Source: DATGZX01 sp035296965 (GTDB lineage: Bacteria > Planctomycetota > Planctomycetia > Gemmatales > Gemmataceae). Taken from it: 64,000 nt of DNA. Positions within the stretch are counted from its first letter, which is position 1. Every line of letters starts with the position of its first letter. Both the position numbers and the translations under genes were made by a program. The notes beneath the pieces were generated by a model, which did not search any database, was not told where the DNA came from, and was given only the letters and a program-made list of their open reading frames with translations. The stretch covers positions 1-64,000 of the forward strand of contig DATGZX010000383.1 in the NCBI GenBank assembly GCA_035296965.1, read 5' to 3'. Shown piece by piece: positions 18,312-28,140 of this stretch.

Positions 18312-19481
18312 TCAGGGCCCCGGCGTCCAAATCGTCGCAGCAATGTACCGTTCTGGTCCTGTTGTTTTGTCCCAGAAATAGTACACGGTGACAATTTTCC
18401 CATCCAGTCGCTGCACGCTGCGCGGATAGCCAATGTCCCGCCCGCCGCCGTCGTTGCGCAGAACGATGGGTTCGCTCCATGTGCTGCCTCCGTCGTTGCT
18501 GATCCTCGCGAAAATCCCAAACGGTTTTGCCCGGTGGCCATAAGTGAGACAGACACGGCCATCTGCGAGTTTGAGAAGGTGCGGCGGGTTCCCTTCGCCA
18601 GTGTCCGGGACCGGCCTGCCAAGAAACGACCAGGATGCGCCATTGTTCGAGGATGCCCAGGCTTCGATCCAGCTCTGTGGCTTCTCGTTGTCTTCAGCCC
18701 GTCGGATAGTCGTCAGCAGGCGCTGCGGAGATAGGCGAGCTGTCGACGGCATGATCGCATATCCCTTGGGTTCGGGGCCGATGTTGGCAATGAACTTCCA
18801 GGTTTTCCCTCCGTCCACGGTGCGCGCGCAGATCGGCCGTCCCTCGCGGTTGTCGTGCTTGGCGGCGGTCAGAAAAAGCATGCAGTCGTGCGGCCCATCA
18901 ACAATCATATCGGTGCGCGCCGCGATCCCCGGTTGCCCGAACAGTGGTAAACGGAATGGCCCCTTCCAGGTGTGGCCACGGTCGTAAGAGTAATAAAACC
19001 GCGAAACGCCTGTGTGGTTCCCAGCCATCCGGCAGGTCATGGCGAAATCGGGATGCGTGAAGTTGATATCTCCCGGACAATCCAGCGGTTCGGGCTCCGT
19101 GGCCCCCGGTGGGACCGTGCCATGGCGCATTCCTTTGGTGCCGACAAGTACATGCTGCCTGGCGGGGTTTTCAATGCTCCAGGTCTTGCCGCCGTCTTTG
19201 CTGCGTGCGAGCAAATGCTCCTCCGGCTTATCGTGATCGATGTTGTGCCGATTTGGCCCCAGGTCCTTGTGATAGCCGGCGCTGAAACCAACCAGGATCT
19301 CGTCGCCCCACGACCATATGCCGTGGTTCGCCGGCCAGCCGCCGAAGCGACCCGGCTCGTGGTAGATCATCACATTTTCGATCATGTTATCCGGGGAGGG
19401 CGGCGAGGTAGTGCAGATCCCCGCCGCTGTCATGGCTGTCAGCAAGCAAAGCGTGCTGGAAAGGATGAGTCGCGCTGACAT
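18312..19481 (-). CDS. Secreted sialidase-like BNR/Asp-box protein
   Basis: 389 residues with a cleavable signal peptide (hydrophobic 5-21). Five Asp-box motifs (S/T-x-D-x-G-x-T-W) recur: SKDGGKTW, SYDRGHTW, TVDGGKTW, SNNGASW and SNDGGSTW, marking a six-bladed beta propeller as in exo-alpha-sialidases. The sialidase FRIP arginine motif is not obvious, so the substrate is unknown; planctomycetes have many such propellers. Convergent with pncB, with 64 bases between the stops. The start follows TGGAG. Confidence 0.85.
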   Translation of the reverse strand: MSARLILSSTLCLLTAMTAAGICTTSPPSPDNMIENVMIYHEPGRFGGWPANHGIWSWGDEILVGFSAGYHKDLGPNRHNIDHDKPEEHLLARSKDGGKTWSIENPARQHVLVGTKGMRHGTVPPGATEPEPLDCPGDINFTHPDFAMTCRMAGNHTGVSRFYYSYDRGHTWKGPFRLPLFGQPGIAARTDMIVDGPHDCMLFLTAAKHDNREGRPICARTVDGGKTWKFIANIGPEPKGYAIMPSTARLSPQRLLTTIRRAEDNEKPQSWIEAWASSNNGASWSFLGRPVPDTGEGNPPHLLKLADGRVCLTYGHRAKPFGIFARISNDGGSTWSEPIVLRNDGGGRDIGYPRSVQRLDGKIVTVYYFWDKTTGPERYIAATIWTPGP

Positions 19482-19585
19482 CTGCGCTCCAGTCTTATTT
19501 TCGGTCGCTTCGCGTTAGACCCGATGGACGGCCGCAGGTACAATGCGAACCCGGCTACTTTCGTGGGAAGCGCTCCGAGGGTGCA

Positions 19586-21112
19586 ATGCAGCCAGATCAA
19601 CCGACCAGGATCACTCCGATTGTCACCCAAGAGTCGCTTGCCAGCGATACCGGGCCGGGATTGGCGCGCAAGCTTGGCCTGTTTGATATCACCATGCTAG
19701 TCATGGGGAGCATCATCGGGACAGGCATCTTTGTCGTCCCGCACAACATCGCCAAGCTCGTTTCGAGTCCGTTACTAATCTTAGCCGCCTGGGTGCTAGG
19801 CGGCTTGGTCACTCTGGCAGGCAGTCTCGTCTACGCCGAGTGGATGCGGAGGCGTCCCTATGTCGGCGGCCAGTACGCCTATTTGCGGGAGGCGTACCAC
19901 CCGGCGCTCGCATTCGTTTACGGCTGGTCACTGCTCTGGGTTGTGCAATCGGGCGGGATGGCGGCGGTGGCGGTGATCTTTGCCAAATATTTCCTCGAAA
20001 TCATGCAAATATTTGCGCAATGGCTGGGCGGCAGCGGCAATAATGAGACCCTCGTCAATGCCGTGACTTCCTTTGTGAGCTGGCCGTTCGCCAAAGCGAC
20101 GATCTCCACAGTGGCCATCGGTGCTTTGACACTGCTCAACTGCACCGGGGTCCGCACCGGCAGCACTGCTCAGAACATTTTCATGATCCTTAAAATCCTG
20201 GCGATCACCATGCTTGTCGTCTGCGGGCTGCTGTTCGTGGATGGGATTTGGTCCACGAACCTCCTCGATGGCACCGACCAAAAGCTTAACACGGTCACGG
20301 ATCCTTCGAACGCAGGCAACGGATGGCAGATCACCGCGTTTATTGCTGCCATGGTCCCGGTCTTCTTCGCCTACGGCGGCGCGCATACCACAACTTTCAT
20401 GGGCGGCGAGGTTCGCAACCCAAGGCGAGATTTTCCTCGTGGGTTGGTACTGGGCGTCTCCGGGGTGGTGGCCCTTTACCTGGCTGTGAATTACGTCTGT
20501 CTGCGGGTGCTCGGGAGGGAGCAACTTGCTTTGACCGAGACACCCGCCTCCGACGTGATGCAACGCGCACTTGGCAGTCCCGGCGCCGCGCTGATCGCAC
20601 TCGGCATCGCCATCTCGGCGCTAGGTTTCTTGAGCCAGGCAACTTTGACGTCGCCACGCGTCTATTATGCGATGGCGAAGGACGGCCTGTTCTTCCGGAT
20701 CGTGGCCTGGATTCACCCGCATACGCGCGTGCCAGTGGTGGCTATTCTGCTGCAGGGTCTCTTTGCCATTGTGATCGCAGCATCGGGAACCTTCTGGCAG
20801 ATATTGAACTATGTCATGTCGGTGGAACTCATCTTCCTGTCGCTTACAGTCCTGGGCCTGTTCATTATTCGCAAGCGTGATGCGTGCATGGTTGACTCGG
20901 CAAGCCTGAACATGCCGGGACATCCAATCACAACGCTCTCATATGCTTGCATTAACCTAGCCGTCGTCGTTAACCTGTTTTTTAAGGAACCGGTCAATTG
21001 CTGCATTGCCATAGCGATCGCGCTTGCCAGTCTTCCGGTTTACTTGGCGTGGCGAATCGTGGGCGGGCTCTCAAAAACTACTGTGGATAGAGCCGATCCA
21101 GAGAAGGCCTGA
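19586..21112 (+). CDS. APC-family amino acid permease
   Basis: 508 residues with about 12 hydrophobic segments. The first helix has GSIIGTGIF, the substrate-binding unwound helix of APC transporters. The order of helices and the FFAYGGAHTTTFMGGEVRNPRRDFPRG region (helix 6 and the following loop) match the family. It probably imports an amino acid or related amine with protons or by exchange; the substrate is not predictable. Start after GAGGGTG. It is divergent from the sialidase-like gene upstream and convergent with the efflux lipoprotein gene. Confidence 0.9.
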   Translation: MQPDQPTRITPIVTQESLASDTGPGLARKLGLFDITMLVMGSIIGTGIFVVPHNIAKLVSSPLLILAAWVLGGLVTLAGSLVYAEWMRRRPYVGGQYAYLREAYHPALAFVYGWSLLWVVQSGGMAAVAVIFAKYFLEIMQIFAQWLGGSGNNETLVNAVTSFVSWPFAKATISTVAIGALTLLNCTGVRTGSTAQNIFMILKILAITMLVVCGLLFVDGIWSTNLLDGTDQKLNTVTDPSNAGNGWQITAFIAAMVPVFFAYGGAHTTTFMGGEVRNPRRDFPRGLVLGVSGVVALYLAVNYVCLRVLGREQLALTETPASDVMQRALGSPGAALIALGIAISALGFLSQATLTSPRVYYAMAKDGLFFRIVAWIHPHTRVPVVAILLQGLFAIVIAASGTFWQILNYVMSVELIFLSLTVLGLFIIRKRDACMVDSASLNMPGHPITTLSYACINLAVVVNLFFKEPVNCCIAIAIALASLPVYLAWRIVGGLSKTTVDRADPEKA

Positions 21113-21214
21113 ACAGGATGCTCCTAATGGGGAACAATAGATATGCAGCGGACCGTGCGAAACAGTCTGCGAAAACATAGCATTGAGTGCTGTCATGCTA
21201 AGTTTATGGGCCGC

Positions 21215-22915
21215 CTACTGCCCTTGGCCCGGTGTATTCGGTTTCGGAGGCAATGTTTCCTGCGGAGTCGCGACCTGCGCCATTCCATCCACCACTCCTG
21301 GGCCGGGCACAAGCACGCGGCCGTTTTCTCTTTCGCAGCGTAGCTCCCACCCACCTCCCAGTGCGCGATAGACGTTGATCAGGTTGAGGGCCACATTGCC
21401 TCTAGCAATCGCGAGTTGGTCTTGTTGCTGCACGCGAGTCACGGCCAGGTTGAAGACGGTGTTGAAGTCGATGACGCCGGTACGATACTGCGTCTCCCCA
21501 AGCTCCGTGGCTGCAGTGGCTGCCTCCACACTTCGGGCCAGGGCCTCGGCCTGTTCCTGAGAGCGCAGGAAGCCGCGTAACGAGGTCTGTACCTCTCGGC
21601 CGGCAGTGAGCACCTTATTCTGATACGTCGCAATCAGTTCCTGCGTGCGCATTTGCTGCAATCGGACATTGTTCGAAATGCGACCGTAGTTCAGGATGTT
21701 CCATCTGAAATTGGGCGTAATGCTGCCCATGAAGCTGCGCGACTCGAAAAGCTGAGAAAGGTCTTGTGCTTCCCAGCCAAGCGTGCCGTTGATAAAGATG
21801 CTGGGGTAGAGGTCTGCCTCGGCGACGCCGATTTCAGCGCTCTCGGCTGCGACCCGACGCTCGGCCTGGCGAACGTCGGGACGCCGCCGCAGCAAGTCCG
21901 CGGGGATGCCGGTCGCGACCCATTTCGGCGTGCTCGGCACCGGGTCGGCACTTGCCCCGGGAGCTGCCCCCAACTCCGGCTCGAGATCCCGAACCGGTAT
22001 GCCCAGCAAGATACAAAGCGTGTCGTTGGCCTGCCCAAGCGTAATCTGCTGCGCGGGAATGCTCGAGCGGGTTTGTTCCAGGACGGTCCGCGCCTGTTCC
22101 ACGTCGAGGCGGGTCGCCTTCACGCCAACCCTGAATCTCTCTTCCGCCAGGGCAAGGATACGCTCCTGAATGCCCACATTCTCTTGCGCAATCTGGATGC
22201 GTTGTTGGGAAATACGGAATTGCACGTAGTTCGTCGCCACGTCGGCCAGCAGGGTTACCAGGGCATCGTCATAGCTGTCCAGCGATGCATCGAGGTTAGC
22301 GTTGGCAGACTCGATGGCTCGGCGAAAGCGTCCCCAGAAATCCAGCTCCCAGCTGAGATTGAAGCCCCCAGACATATCGGTAAACCAATTTGTCGGAACC
22401 TCACGGCCGGGAATCAAATTGGAACCGGGAAGCCCTGCCAGTACCGGGAGGAGGGAGGCAGGATTGTTGGCTGCGTTTCGACTCAGGCCGACCCTGCTAA
22501 TTTCCCCTGTTGCTTGTTGGGTTTGTGGAAAGAAGGAGCCGGCCGCGATCGCCTGTTGCGCTCTCGCTTCCAATACCCGAGCGCCAGCGCTGCGCAGCGT
22601 CAGGTTTTGCTGGTACGCCGTATCAATCAGGGAGCTCAGTCTGCCGTCCTGAAATACCGTCCACCAATCCTGCAAGTGACGGTCTTGAACCCTCGGATCT
22701 CGGGCCTCGATCCATTCCGGAGCCACGGGCCCCTGCGGCTGGTCATAATTGGGCCCGACCTTGAAACCGTTGCGAATCCATTCCACAGGCCCGGTGGCCA
22801 CGCAGCCGCCATTGACGAGGATCGCACCGGCAAGCCCGGCCCGACCCAACCAGCGCCGCAGGGGACGTGCGCCGCCCAGACCGTACTTACTCGGGGAGCT
22901 GGCGCGCCGTTCCAT
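21215..22915 (-). CDS. Outer-membrane efflux lipoprotein (NodT/OprM, TolC family)
   Basis: 566 residues. A signal with lipobox VNGGC (cysteine near 38) marks a lipoprotein. The family pattern follows: WWTVFQDGRLSSLIDTAYQQNLTLRSAGARVLEARA, then ELDFWGRFRRAIESANANLDAS, repeated in the second half by DLLRRRPDVRQAERRVAAESAEIGVAEADLYPSI. These are the two repeats of the coiled-coil/beta-barrel outer-membrane channel. It is the last gene after the EmrB- and EmrA-type genes on the same strand, 188 bases after emrB, and should provide the exit duct for that pump. Confidence 0.93.
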   Translation of the reverse strand: MERRASSPSKYGLGGARPLRRWLGRAGLAGAILVNGGCVATGPVEWIRNGFKVGPNYDQPQGPVAPEWIEARDPRVQDRHLQDWWTVFQDGRLSSLIDTAYQQNLTLRSAGARVLEARAQQAIAAGSFFPQTQQATGEISRVGLSRNAANNPASLLPVLAGLPGSNLIPGREVPTNWFTDMSGGFNLSWELDFWGRFRRAIESANANLDASLDSYDDALVTLLADVATNYVQFRISQQRIQIAQENVGIQERILALAEERFRVGVKATRLDVEQARTVLEQTRSSIPAQQITLGQANDTLCILLGIPVRDLEPELGAAPGASADPVPSTPKWVATGIPADLLRRRPDVRQAERRVAAESAEIGVAEADLYPSIFINGTLGWEAQDLSQLFESRSFMGSITPNFRWNILNYGRISNNVRLQQMRTQELIATYQNKVLTAGREVQTSLRGFLRSQEQAEALARSVEAATAATELGETQYRTGVIDFNTVFNLAVTRVQQQDQLAIARGNVALNLINVYRALGGGWELRCERENGRVLVPGPGVVDGMAQVATPQETLPPKPNTPGQGQ

Positions 22916-23103
22916 TGGCTCGTCTCACTGGATTGATTCTTGGCGAAATGACGCAGCGCGCGCCCAGCATGCTCGATAAATCGAGAAGAGCTTACGCCAA
23001 CGGAAATATCGACCAAATCTTTGCAAACGGTTGATGAAAACGTGGGAACTTGATGGAGATGAGAGTCTTGTTAATCGGCTCCTCTTTGCCCAGAATGCGA
23101 AGT

Positions 23104-24711
23104 TTATTCAGCCCCCACGTGGGCGCCCTTCTCGGCCACGGAGCGTTTCATGAGCAGCACCAGAAAGACCAGTGCCACCCCCAGGACGGCGAACATCCAG
23201 AAGACGTCGAAGTAGGCGAGCGACGCGGCCTGCTGCTGGCGGAGATTGGCAAGCACTTGCAGGGCCATCTGTTGCGACTGGGCTGGATCGCCCGTCTGCT
23301 GCAGGAAGAACGCTCGACCGCCATCGAAAAACGACTGCACGTGTGGGTTCAGGGAGTCAAGGTTCTCGCCCAGACGCGACAGGTGAAACTGTTCGCGGCG
23401 TTCTTGTATAGTCTGGGCCACCGATGTGCCGACGCTGCCCCCTTCGTTGCGGAGCAGAGCCAACAAGCCGACCGCCGCCCCGCGCAGATTTCGGGGCGTG
23501 TATTTGAAGGCTGCCACGTTGAGCGGAGCGAAGATCATCGACAGGCCGACGATCGTCACCACTCGCGGCCAGACCACCTGCCACGGGCTGATGTACAGGT
23601 TCATCATTGCCATCCAGTAGTTCCCGGTAGCCAGGAGGAGCAGGCCACAGGCCATCAGCCAGCGGGCGTCGGTGCCCCGACCGAGGAGAGCGCCGACAAT
23701 CAGTAGCACCACGACTGAGAAAAGGCCAGCCGGCGCCAGGACCAGGCCGGAGACATAGGCGTCGTAGCCGAACAAGGACTGGAGCAAGCCCGGCAGGGAC
23801 GTGGTGTAGCCGTAGAGTACGGCGTATGCACAGAAGATGATCACGCAGCAAGCAGCGAAATTGCGCTCTCCCAGCGGCCGGAAGTTGACCACCGGGTTGC
23901 CGATCCGCATCTCCCGGAAGATCAGGAAGCCCAGCCCCAGCACAAACAGAATGAGCAGAGTCTGGACGCGCCAGAACGGGTCGCCCAGCCAGTCCCACTC
24001 CTGCCCCTTGCTGAGCATAATTTCCCAGCAGGAAATGGCCAGCGCCAGCAGCCCCAGACCGATATAGTCGAAATTGAGGGGCCGGCGGCGCAGCTCCGCC
24101 CGCTGCTTCTTCAGGTAGTCCGGATCATCTACGAGGAGGTAGCACATCACTAAGGCCACGGCGCCCACCGGGATGTTAATGTAGAATATCCAGCGCCATT
24201 CGTAGAAGACCGTGAGATAACCGCCCAGCACCGGGCCGACCACCGGCGCGAGCAGGGCCGCGACGCCGAACATCGTCTGCGCGGCCCCTTGCTTCTCGGG
24301 AGGGAAGCTGTCGAGCAGCACGCCCTGGCTGGAGGGCTGGAGTCCGCCGCCGGCCAATCCCTGAATGACCCGGAACAAGATTATCTGGCCTAGGCTCGTG
24401 GCCATGCCGCACAGGGCCGAGGCAATCGTGAAAATAGCGATGGATAGCAGAAAGTAATTGCGCCGGCCCAGGTGCGCCGAGATCCAGCCGGAAATCGGCA
24501 AGATCGTGGCATTGGCAGCCAGGTAACTCGTGAGGACCCATTCGCTATCGGTGACGGCAGCGGACAATCCGCCCGCGATGTAGCGCAACGCGACGTTGGC
24601 AATCGTCGTGTCCAGGACTTCCATGAAGGTGGGCACAACCACCGCAGCAGCGACGAACCACGGATTTACGCGCGGTCGAGCCGCTGCTGTCAGGGAAAGA
24701 GTAGCGCTCAA
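23104..24711 (-). CDS. emrB: MFS drug efflux transporter, DHA2 family (EmrB/QacA-like)
   Basis: 535 residues with about 14 membrane helices, the DHA2 number. Helix 1 has the motif VVVPTFMEVLDTTIANVAL, which includes the conserved aspartate of LDxTIVNVALP. Motif A appears as WISAHLGRRN and motif C-like GVAALLAPVVGPVLGGYL in helix 5. The start is TTG at 24711 after GGAG. It exports hydrophobic drugs or toxic lipophiles by proton antiport together with the EmrA-type adaptor 53 bases upstream and the outer-membrane lipoprotein downstream. The C-terminal part contains a long loop with many glutamines (residues about 475-500). Confidence 0.93.
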   Translation of the reverse strand: MSATLSLTAAARPRVNPWFVAAAVVVPTFMEVLDTTIANVALRYIAGGLSAAVTDSEWVLTSYLAANATILPISGWISAHLGRRNYFLLSIAIFTIASALCGMATSLGQIILFRVIQGLAGGGLQPSSQGVLLDSFPPEKQGAAQTMFGVAALLAPVVGPVLGGYLTVFYEWRWIFYINIPVGAVALVMCYLLVDDPDYLKKQRAELRRRPLNFDYIGLGLLALAISCWEIMLSKGQEWDWLGDPFWRVQTLLILFVLGLGFLIFREMRIGNPVVNFRPLGERNFAACCVIIFCAYAVLYGYTTSLPGLLQSLFGYDAYVSGLVLAPAGLFSVVVLLIVGALLGRGTDARWLMACGLLLLATGNYWMAMMNLYISPWQVVWPRVVTIVGLSMIFAPLNVAAFKYTPRNLRGAAVGLLALLRNEGGSVGTSVAQTIQERREQFHLSRLGENLDSLNPHVQSFFDGGRAFFLQQTGDPAQSQQMALQVLANLRQQQAASLAYFDVFWMFAVLGVALVFLVLLMKRSVAEKGAHVGAE

Positions 24712-24764
24712 GCTGCTTCTCCATCAGAGAGACGAGATTACCTTCCGCCAGGTATTCTTCATCC

Positions 24765-26300
24765 TCACGGGACAGCGGGCTCTTGAGGCAGTGGTGCATA
24801 AGGCTGCAACACGTCCCCCGCGTGCGGCCCGGTGGGTGCTTGCTTGTAGTAGACGTAAGGCACACACGATAGGCCCACGAACAAGGGCTTCTTGTCAGGA
24901 TCGTAGTTGTTCAGCTCGATACGGACAGGGAGGCGCTGCACAATTTTCACGAAGTTCCCTGTGGCATTTTCGGGCGGGAGCAGGGCGAGAGTTGAGCCGG
25001 TCCCCATGGTGAATCCAGTAATGTGCCCCTCGAACTCCCGCCGGCTACCGTACATATCCACCTCGATGCGAACGCGCTGGCCGATGCGCAGGGCGGCCAG
25101 TTCGGTCTCCTTGAAATTGGCGTCGATCCAGATCTCTGTCAGCGAGCGGACCGCCATCAGGCTCTGCCCCACCTGGACGTTATTACCGGGATTAACATTG
25201 CGCCGCGTCACCACTCCGTCGATCTCGCTCAGGACGGTGCAATAGCGCAAGTTCAGGAGTGCCTGGTCCAGATCACGCTGCGCTTCCTGGAGCTTGGCAT
25301 CGGCTTGCTTGGTGGCGGGCGCCTCGGGTATGAGTTGGGCGTAAATGCGATCGAGGTTGCCCTTGGGGTCTTGCTTGTAAAAATCTGCAATCACTTGTTT
25401 GGGAGTGGCATTCCAGGAACTCGGAAAGTAACCGAACTGGGCGGCGCTTTGCATCAACTGGCCGAGTGCCTGGCGCACACCGGAGAAATTCTGATCGAGG
25501 TCGGGAGGCACTTCAGTCAGTTCGTGTCCCTTGGGAGGCTGCGCCTCAAGGCCAAGACCCACCCGGATTGCATACACCTGCTGCAAGGCCTGCTCAGCGC
25601 CCGCTTCGTCCACGGCTACCGTTTGGCGGCGCAGGTCCAGGTCTTCCTTGCTGATGCCGCCGCTCGGGGCCAGCTCCTCGCCGCGTTTAAGATTGGCCTT
25701 TGCCAGCTCCAGGGTTGCCATCCGGCTTTTGAGTGTCGCGACGGCCGCACGCAGGTTAGCGACTTGATCATTCACTTCTTCAATGGTGTGCTCGAGCTTG
25801 AATCGATTGGCGCGGGCCTGGGCAACTTGGGCCATGACTTGAGCCTTGGCAGCTGCCAGATCCGCTTCGGCCCCGACCAGCGCTGCTTTCTTGATGTTGA
25901 CAATGACCTGATAAGGCTCCGGGTCGAGTCGGACAAGCACGTCGCCCTTTTTCACGCGGTAGTTGTCATCCACCAGCACATCCTTCACCTGCCCAGCGAC
26001 CCGAGGCGCCACGAAGGTAACATGGCCGTTCACATAGGCATCATCCGTGGAAACAGTGGTCAAAGTGATCAGGATCCATGGGATCATGAGGTAAGCCACG
26101 CCGGCCACGGCAAGGACGATAATTCCCACGAGCAGCCACTTGCGCAGCGGGCGCGCCGCCCGCTTCGGCGCCGGTGGAGAGACGATCGTGGTGACAACCG
26201 CGGGTGCGGCGGGGCGGTCCTGGCCGGGGGCCTGATTTACCGCCGGGGATGTTACGGAATTTGGCACGTCATGGGGGGGCCGGTCGCTCTTGCCTGTCAT
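24765..26300 (-). CDS. emrA: HlyD/EmrA-type membrane fusion protein
   Basis: 511 residues, longer than E. coli EmrA (about 390). The N-terminal 55 residues are cytoplasmic and rich in Pro/Ala, then a single helix at about 54-78 (WLLVGIIVLAVAGVAYLMIPWILI). A biotinyl-lipoyl-like half motif (TDDAYVNGHVTFVAPRVAGQVKDVLV...VKKGDVLVRLDPEPY) follows, a coiled coil with a large insert (about 230-340), and the second half (TRRNVNPGNNVQVGQSLMAV). It bridges the EmrB-type pump to the outer-membrane channel. First gene of the three-gene efflux operon, with AAGGGGA before the start. Confidence 0.93.
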   Translation of the reverse strand: MTGKSDRPPHDVPNSVTSPAVNQAPGQDRPAAPAVVTTIVSPPAPKRAARPLRKWLLVGIIVLAVAGVAYLMIPWILITLTTVSTDDAYVNGHVTFVAPRVAGQVKDVLVDDNYRVKKGDVLVRLDPEPYQVIVNIKKAALVGAEADLAAAKAQVMAQVAQARANRFKLEHTIEEVNDQVANLRAAVATLKSRMATLELAKANLKRGEELAPSGGISKEDLDLRRQTVAVDEAGAEQALQQVYAIRVGLGLEAQPPKGHELTEVPPDLDQNFSGVRQALGQLMQSAAQFGYFPSSWNATPKQVIADFYKQDPKGNLDRIYAQLIPEAPATKQADAKLQEAQRDLDQALLNLRYCTVLSEIDGVVTRRNVNPGNNVQVGQSLMAVRSLTEIWIDANFKETELAALRIGQRVRIEVDMYGSRREFEGHITGFTMGTGSTLALLPPENATGNFVKIVQRLPVRIELNNYDPDKKPLFVGLSCVPYVYYKQAPTGPHAGDVLQPYAPLPQEPAVP

Positions 26301-26604
26301 GGTGGTGCTTTCCCCTTGGTGAGTTGAGTCATCTCCATGTTTGGCGCCGCGGACGAGATGCCTTCGGGCGCGAAGGATGATTCGCCGACCCGGCGTTCCG
26401 GCTCATTGTAGTGGATTAGCTTGGACTGGCGGAGTTGTCGAATTGCTCTTCTTTTTAGGGCCCGGCCCTCGGATGCGCTCCCCGGCAGGCTTTACTGGCT
26501 CCTCACAATCGACCCCGTCGCCGCGGCACCATTTGCGCGTCGGGCTGAGCCTCGCAAGCAGGACATTCCACGGCAGGGTTCGAATCCAGGTCGCAACTCT
26601 CGTA

Positions 26605-26658
26605 GAGCAAGCTGGCAGCTTGCTCCTCCGCAATCAGGGGCAAGCTATCAGCTTGCCC
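26605..26658. repeat. Tandem pair of GCAAGCT palindromes
   Basis: GAGCAAGCTGGCAGCTTGCTC (26605-26625) is a perfect 10+1+10 palindrome. Thirteen bases later GGGCAAGCT-ATC-AGCTTGCCC (26638-26658) repeats the same core. Both lie in the 436-base gap between the serpin and emrA genes, where no other ORF is convincing. They look like a REP-type intergenic element and could also act as terminator of the upstream serpin gene. Confidence 0.6.
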
Positions 26659-26736
26659 TACAAGCCCTGTTACCCGAGCATCATGGCTTTTTAGCCAGGC
26701 CCATTCCACGGCGGAGCTCAGGAGTGAGGGACACCC

Positions 26737-27948
26737 TCAGGGATTGGCCAAGCGTCCTAGGAAGAGGATGGATCCCGATTGCTGGTCCTGAATGAGAAAG
26801 AGGAACGGGTGGTCGGCACGAAAAATAGGCTTCACTCGCATCGCCAGTGCTTTGACAGCCACACCGGTGGCCGCAGCGGCCTCGGTCCCTTCCTCATTGA
26901 CGTCAACGAATGCCTTGTGGATGACTGCCGAGAGAAACAGATCGCGCTTGCCGTCCATCCCGGAGAAATCGGCACTGCTGGAGAATGCGAGCTGCATTCC
27001 CATCGTGGAAAGCGTCTCTTTCAGTCCGAACTCGGAGGTGAGCTTGAATTTCGGCAGTGACATGATGACTTCGGTCTCGCGCATTTTGTGCAGCAAATCG
27101 ACGAGCTTGGCCGCCGAGAGAAGTTTCTCGAATTCAGCCAACCCATCCGGTTGCTTCGGCAACAGCGCGATCATCGCCAGGTCCTTGCCCGCGTAAGGCA
27201 GCTCCAGAGCTTGAAAAGTATCCCCATCGAGGTACTTGAACTTGCCGGATTGGTTCATGAAGGGCGCGTTCACCTTTTGGTCCGCTGCCACTTGGAAGGG
27301 CAATTCGCGAGTTTGCTCTTTCTTGAATTGGGTTTGCCAGTTGCCTTTGAAATAGATCGCATTGGTCAGGACAAGGCGAGTGTCAGAACCGATCACGCCC
27401 CGCGGCAAAAGGTCCTTGATCTTGTCCTCTGTCTGCTTCTCGACCCAGGTGTTGATGGTTTGGCGCGCTGCCTCGGTGGCGCCCACGAAATCGACATCGT
27501 GTACCCCGGCGCCGTAATCGGTTTTGGTCAACTCGACAAACTCCGGCAGAAAACTGTATCCTTGCTGGGCCCATAGGGCGTTGGCCACGCTGAGGCGATA
27601 ACCCTTCCCCTTCCCTTGCTTGTTGAGGTCGCGGAGGAGGGCGCCGAACGCAGGATGCATGCCCTGACCCTCCGTCTTGAAGTGCAGCGTGGTAGCCATT
27701 TCCTGGGCTGTCTGGCCGCGCGCCCCGGCATAAGTCATGGCCAAGGCGGTCGAGATGCTGGCAGGCGAGAAGAACAGATTGCCCGGCCGAGTACTCAGCC
27801 TGGCGTAAAGATCCAGGGCAAAGGCGTTGTTGGCCTTCGCGATTTCGGTCTTTACGCCGCCAGGAGAAGCCGGTGCGCTCTCCATCCAGCCATACGCTAG
27901 GAAAACCAGTGCGGCGAACCCGAGTCCGCTGAGACAAACAGTATTCAT
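26737..27948 (-). CDS. Secreted serpin (serine protease inhibitor)
   Basis: 403 residues with an N-terminal hydrophobic segment for export. The serpin fold is recognised by NNAFALDLYARLS, NLFFSPASISTALAMTYAGARGQTAQEM, LVLTNAIYFKGNWQTQF and the C-terminal RADHPFLFLIQDQQSGSILFLGRL. The reactive-centre hinge EEGTEAAAATG (P17-P7) has the small residues needed for loop insertion, so this is likely an inhibitory member. The scissile bond is predicted near Leu-Ala in VKALAMR, suggesting a chymotrypsin- or elastase-like target. The start follows GGAGG. No protease gene is adjacent. Confidence 0.95.
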   Translation of the reverse strand: MNTVCLSGLGFAALVFLAYGWMESAPASPGGVKTEIAKANNAFALDLYARLSTRPGNLFFSPASISTALAMTYAGARGQTAQEMATTLHFKTEGQGMHPAFGALLRDLNKQGKGKGYRLSVANALWAQQGYSFLPEFVELTKTDYGAGVHDVDFVGATEAARQTINTWVEKQTEDKIKDLLPRGVIGSDTRLVLTNAIYFKGNWQTQFKKEQTRELPFQVAADQKVNAPFMNQSGKFKYLDGDTFQALELPYAGKDLAMIALLPKQPDGLAEFEKLLSAAKLVDLLHKMRETEVIMSLPKFKLTSEFGLKETLSTMGMQLAFSSSADFSGMDGKRDLFLSAVIHKAFVDVNEEGTEAAAATGVAVKALAMRVKPIFRADHPFLFLIQDQQSGSILFLGRLANP

Positions 27949-28140
27949 CGTCGGTCCTCCTCGATACCTTGACCAGTGCCAGGCCCTTCAGTTAGACGAA
28001 GCATATCCTTTAGAGTTTGCCATGAGTTGTGGGCTTGATAGTCCCGCTCACGAAGATCGCTGGAAGGCTTCTTCCGCCGGCCAGAGTAGTAAGATTCTCC
28101 GCGGTAGCCTAGAAAACAGGCATTGGGATGGAGCATCAAC

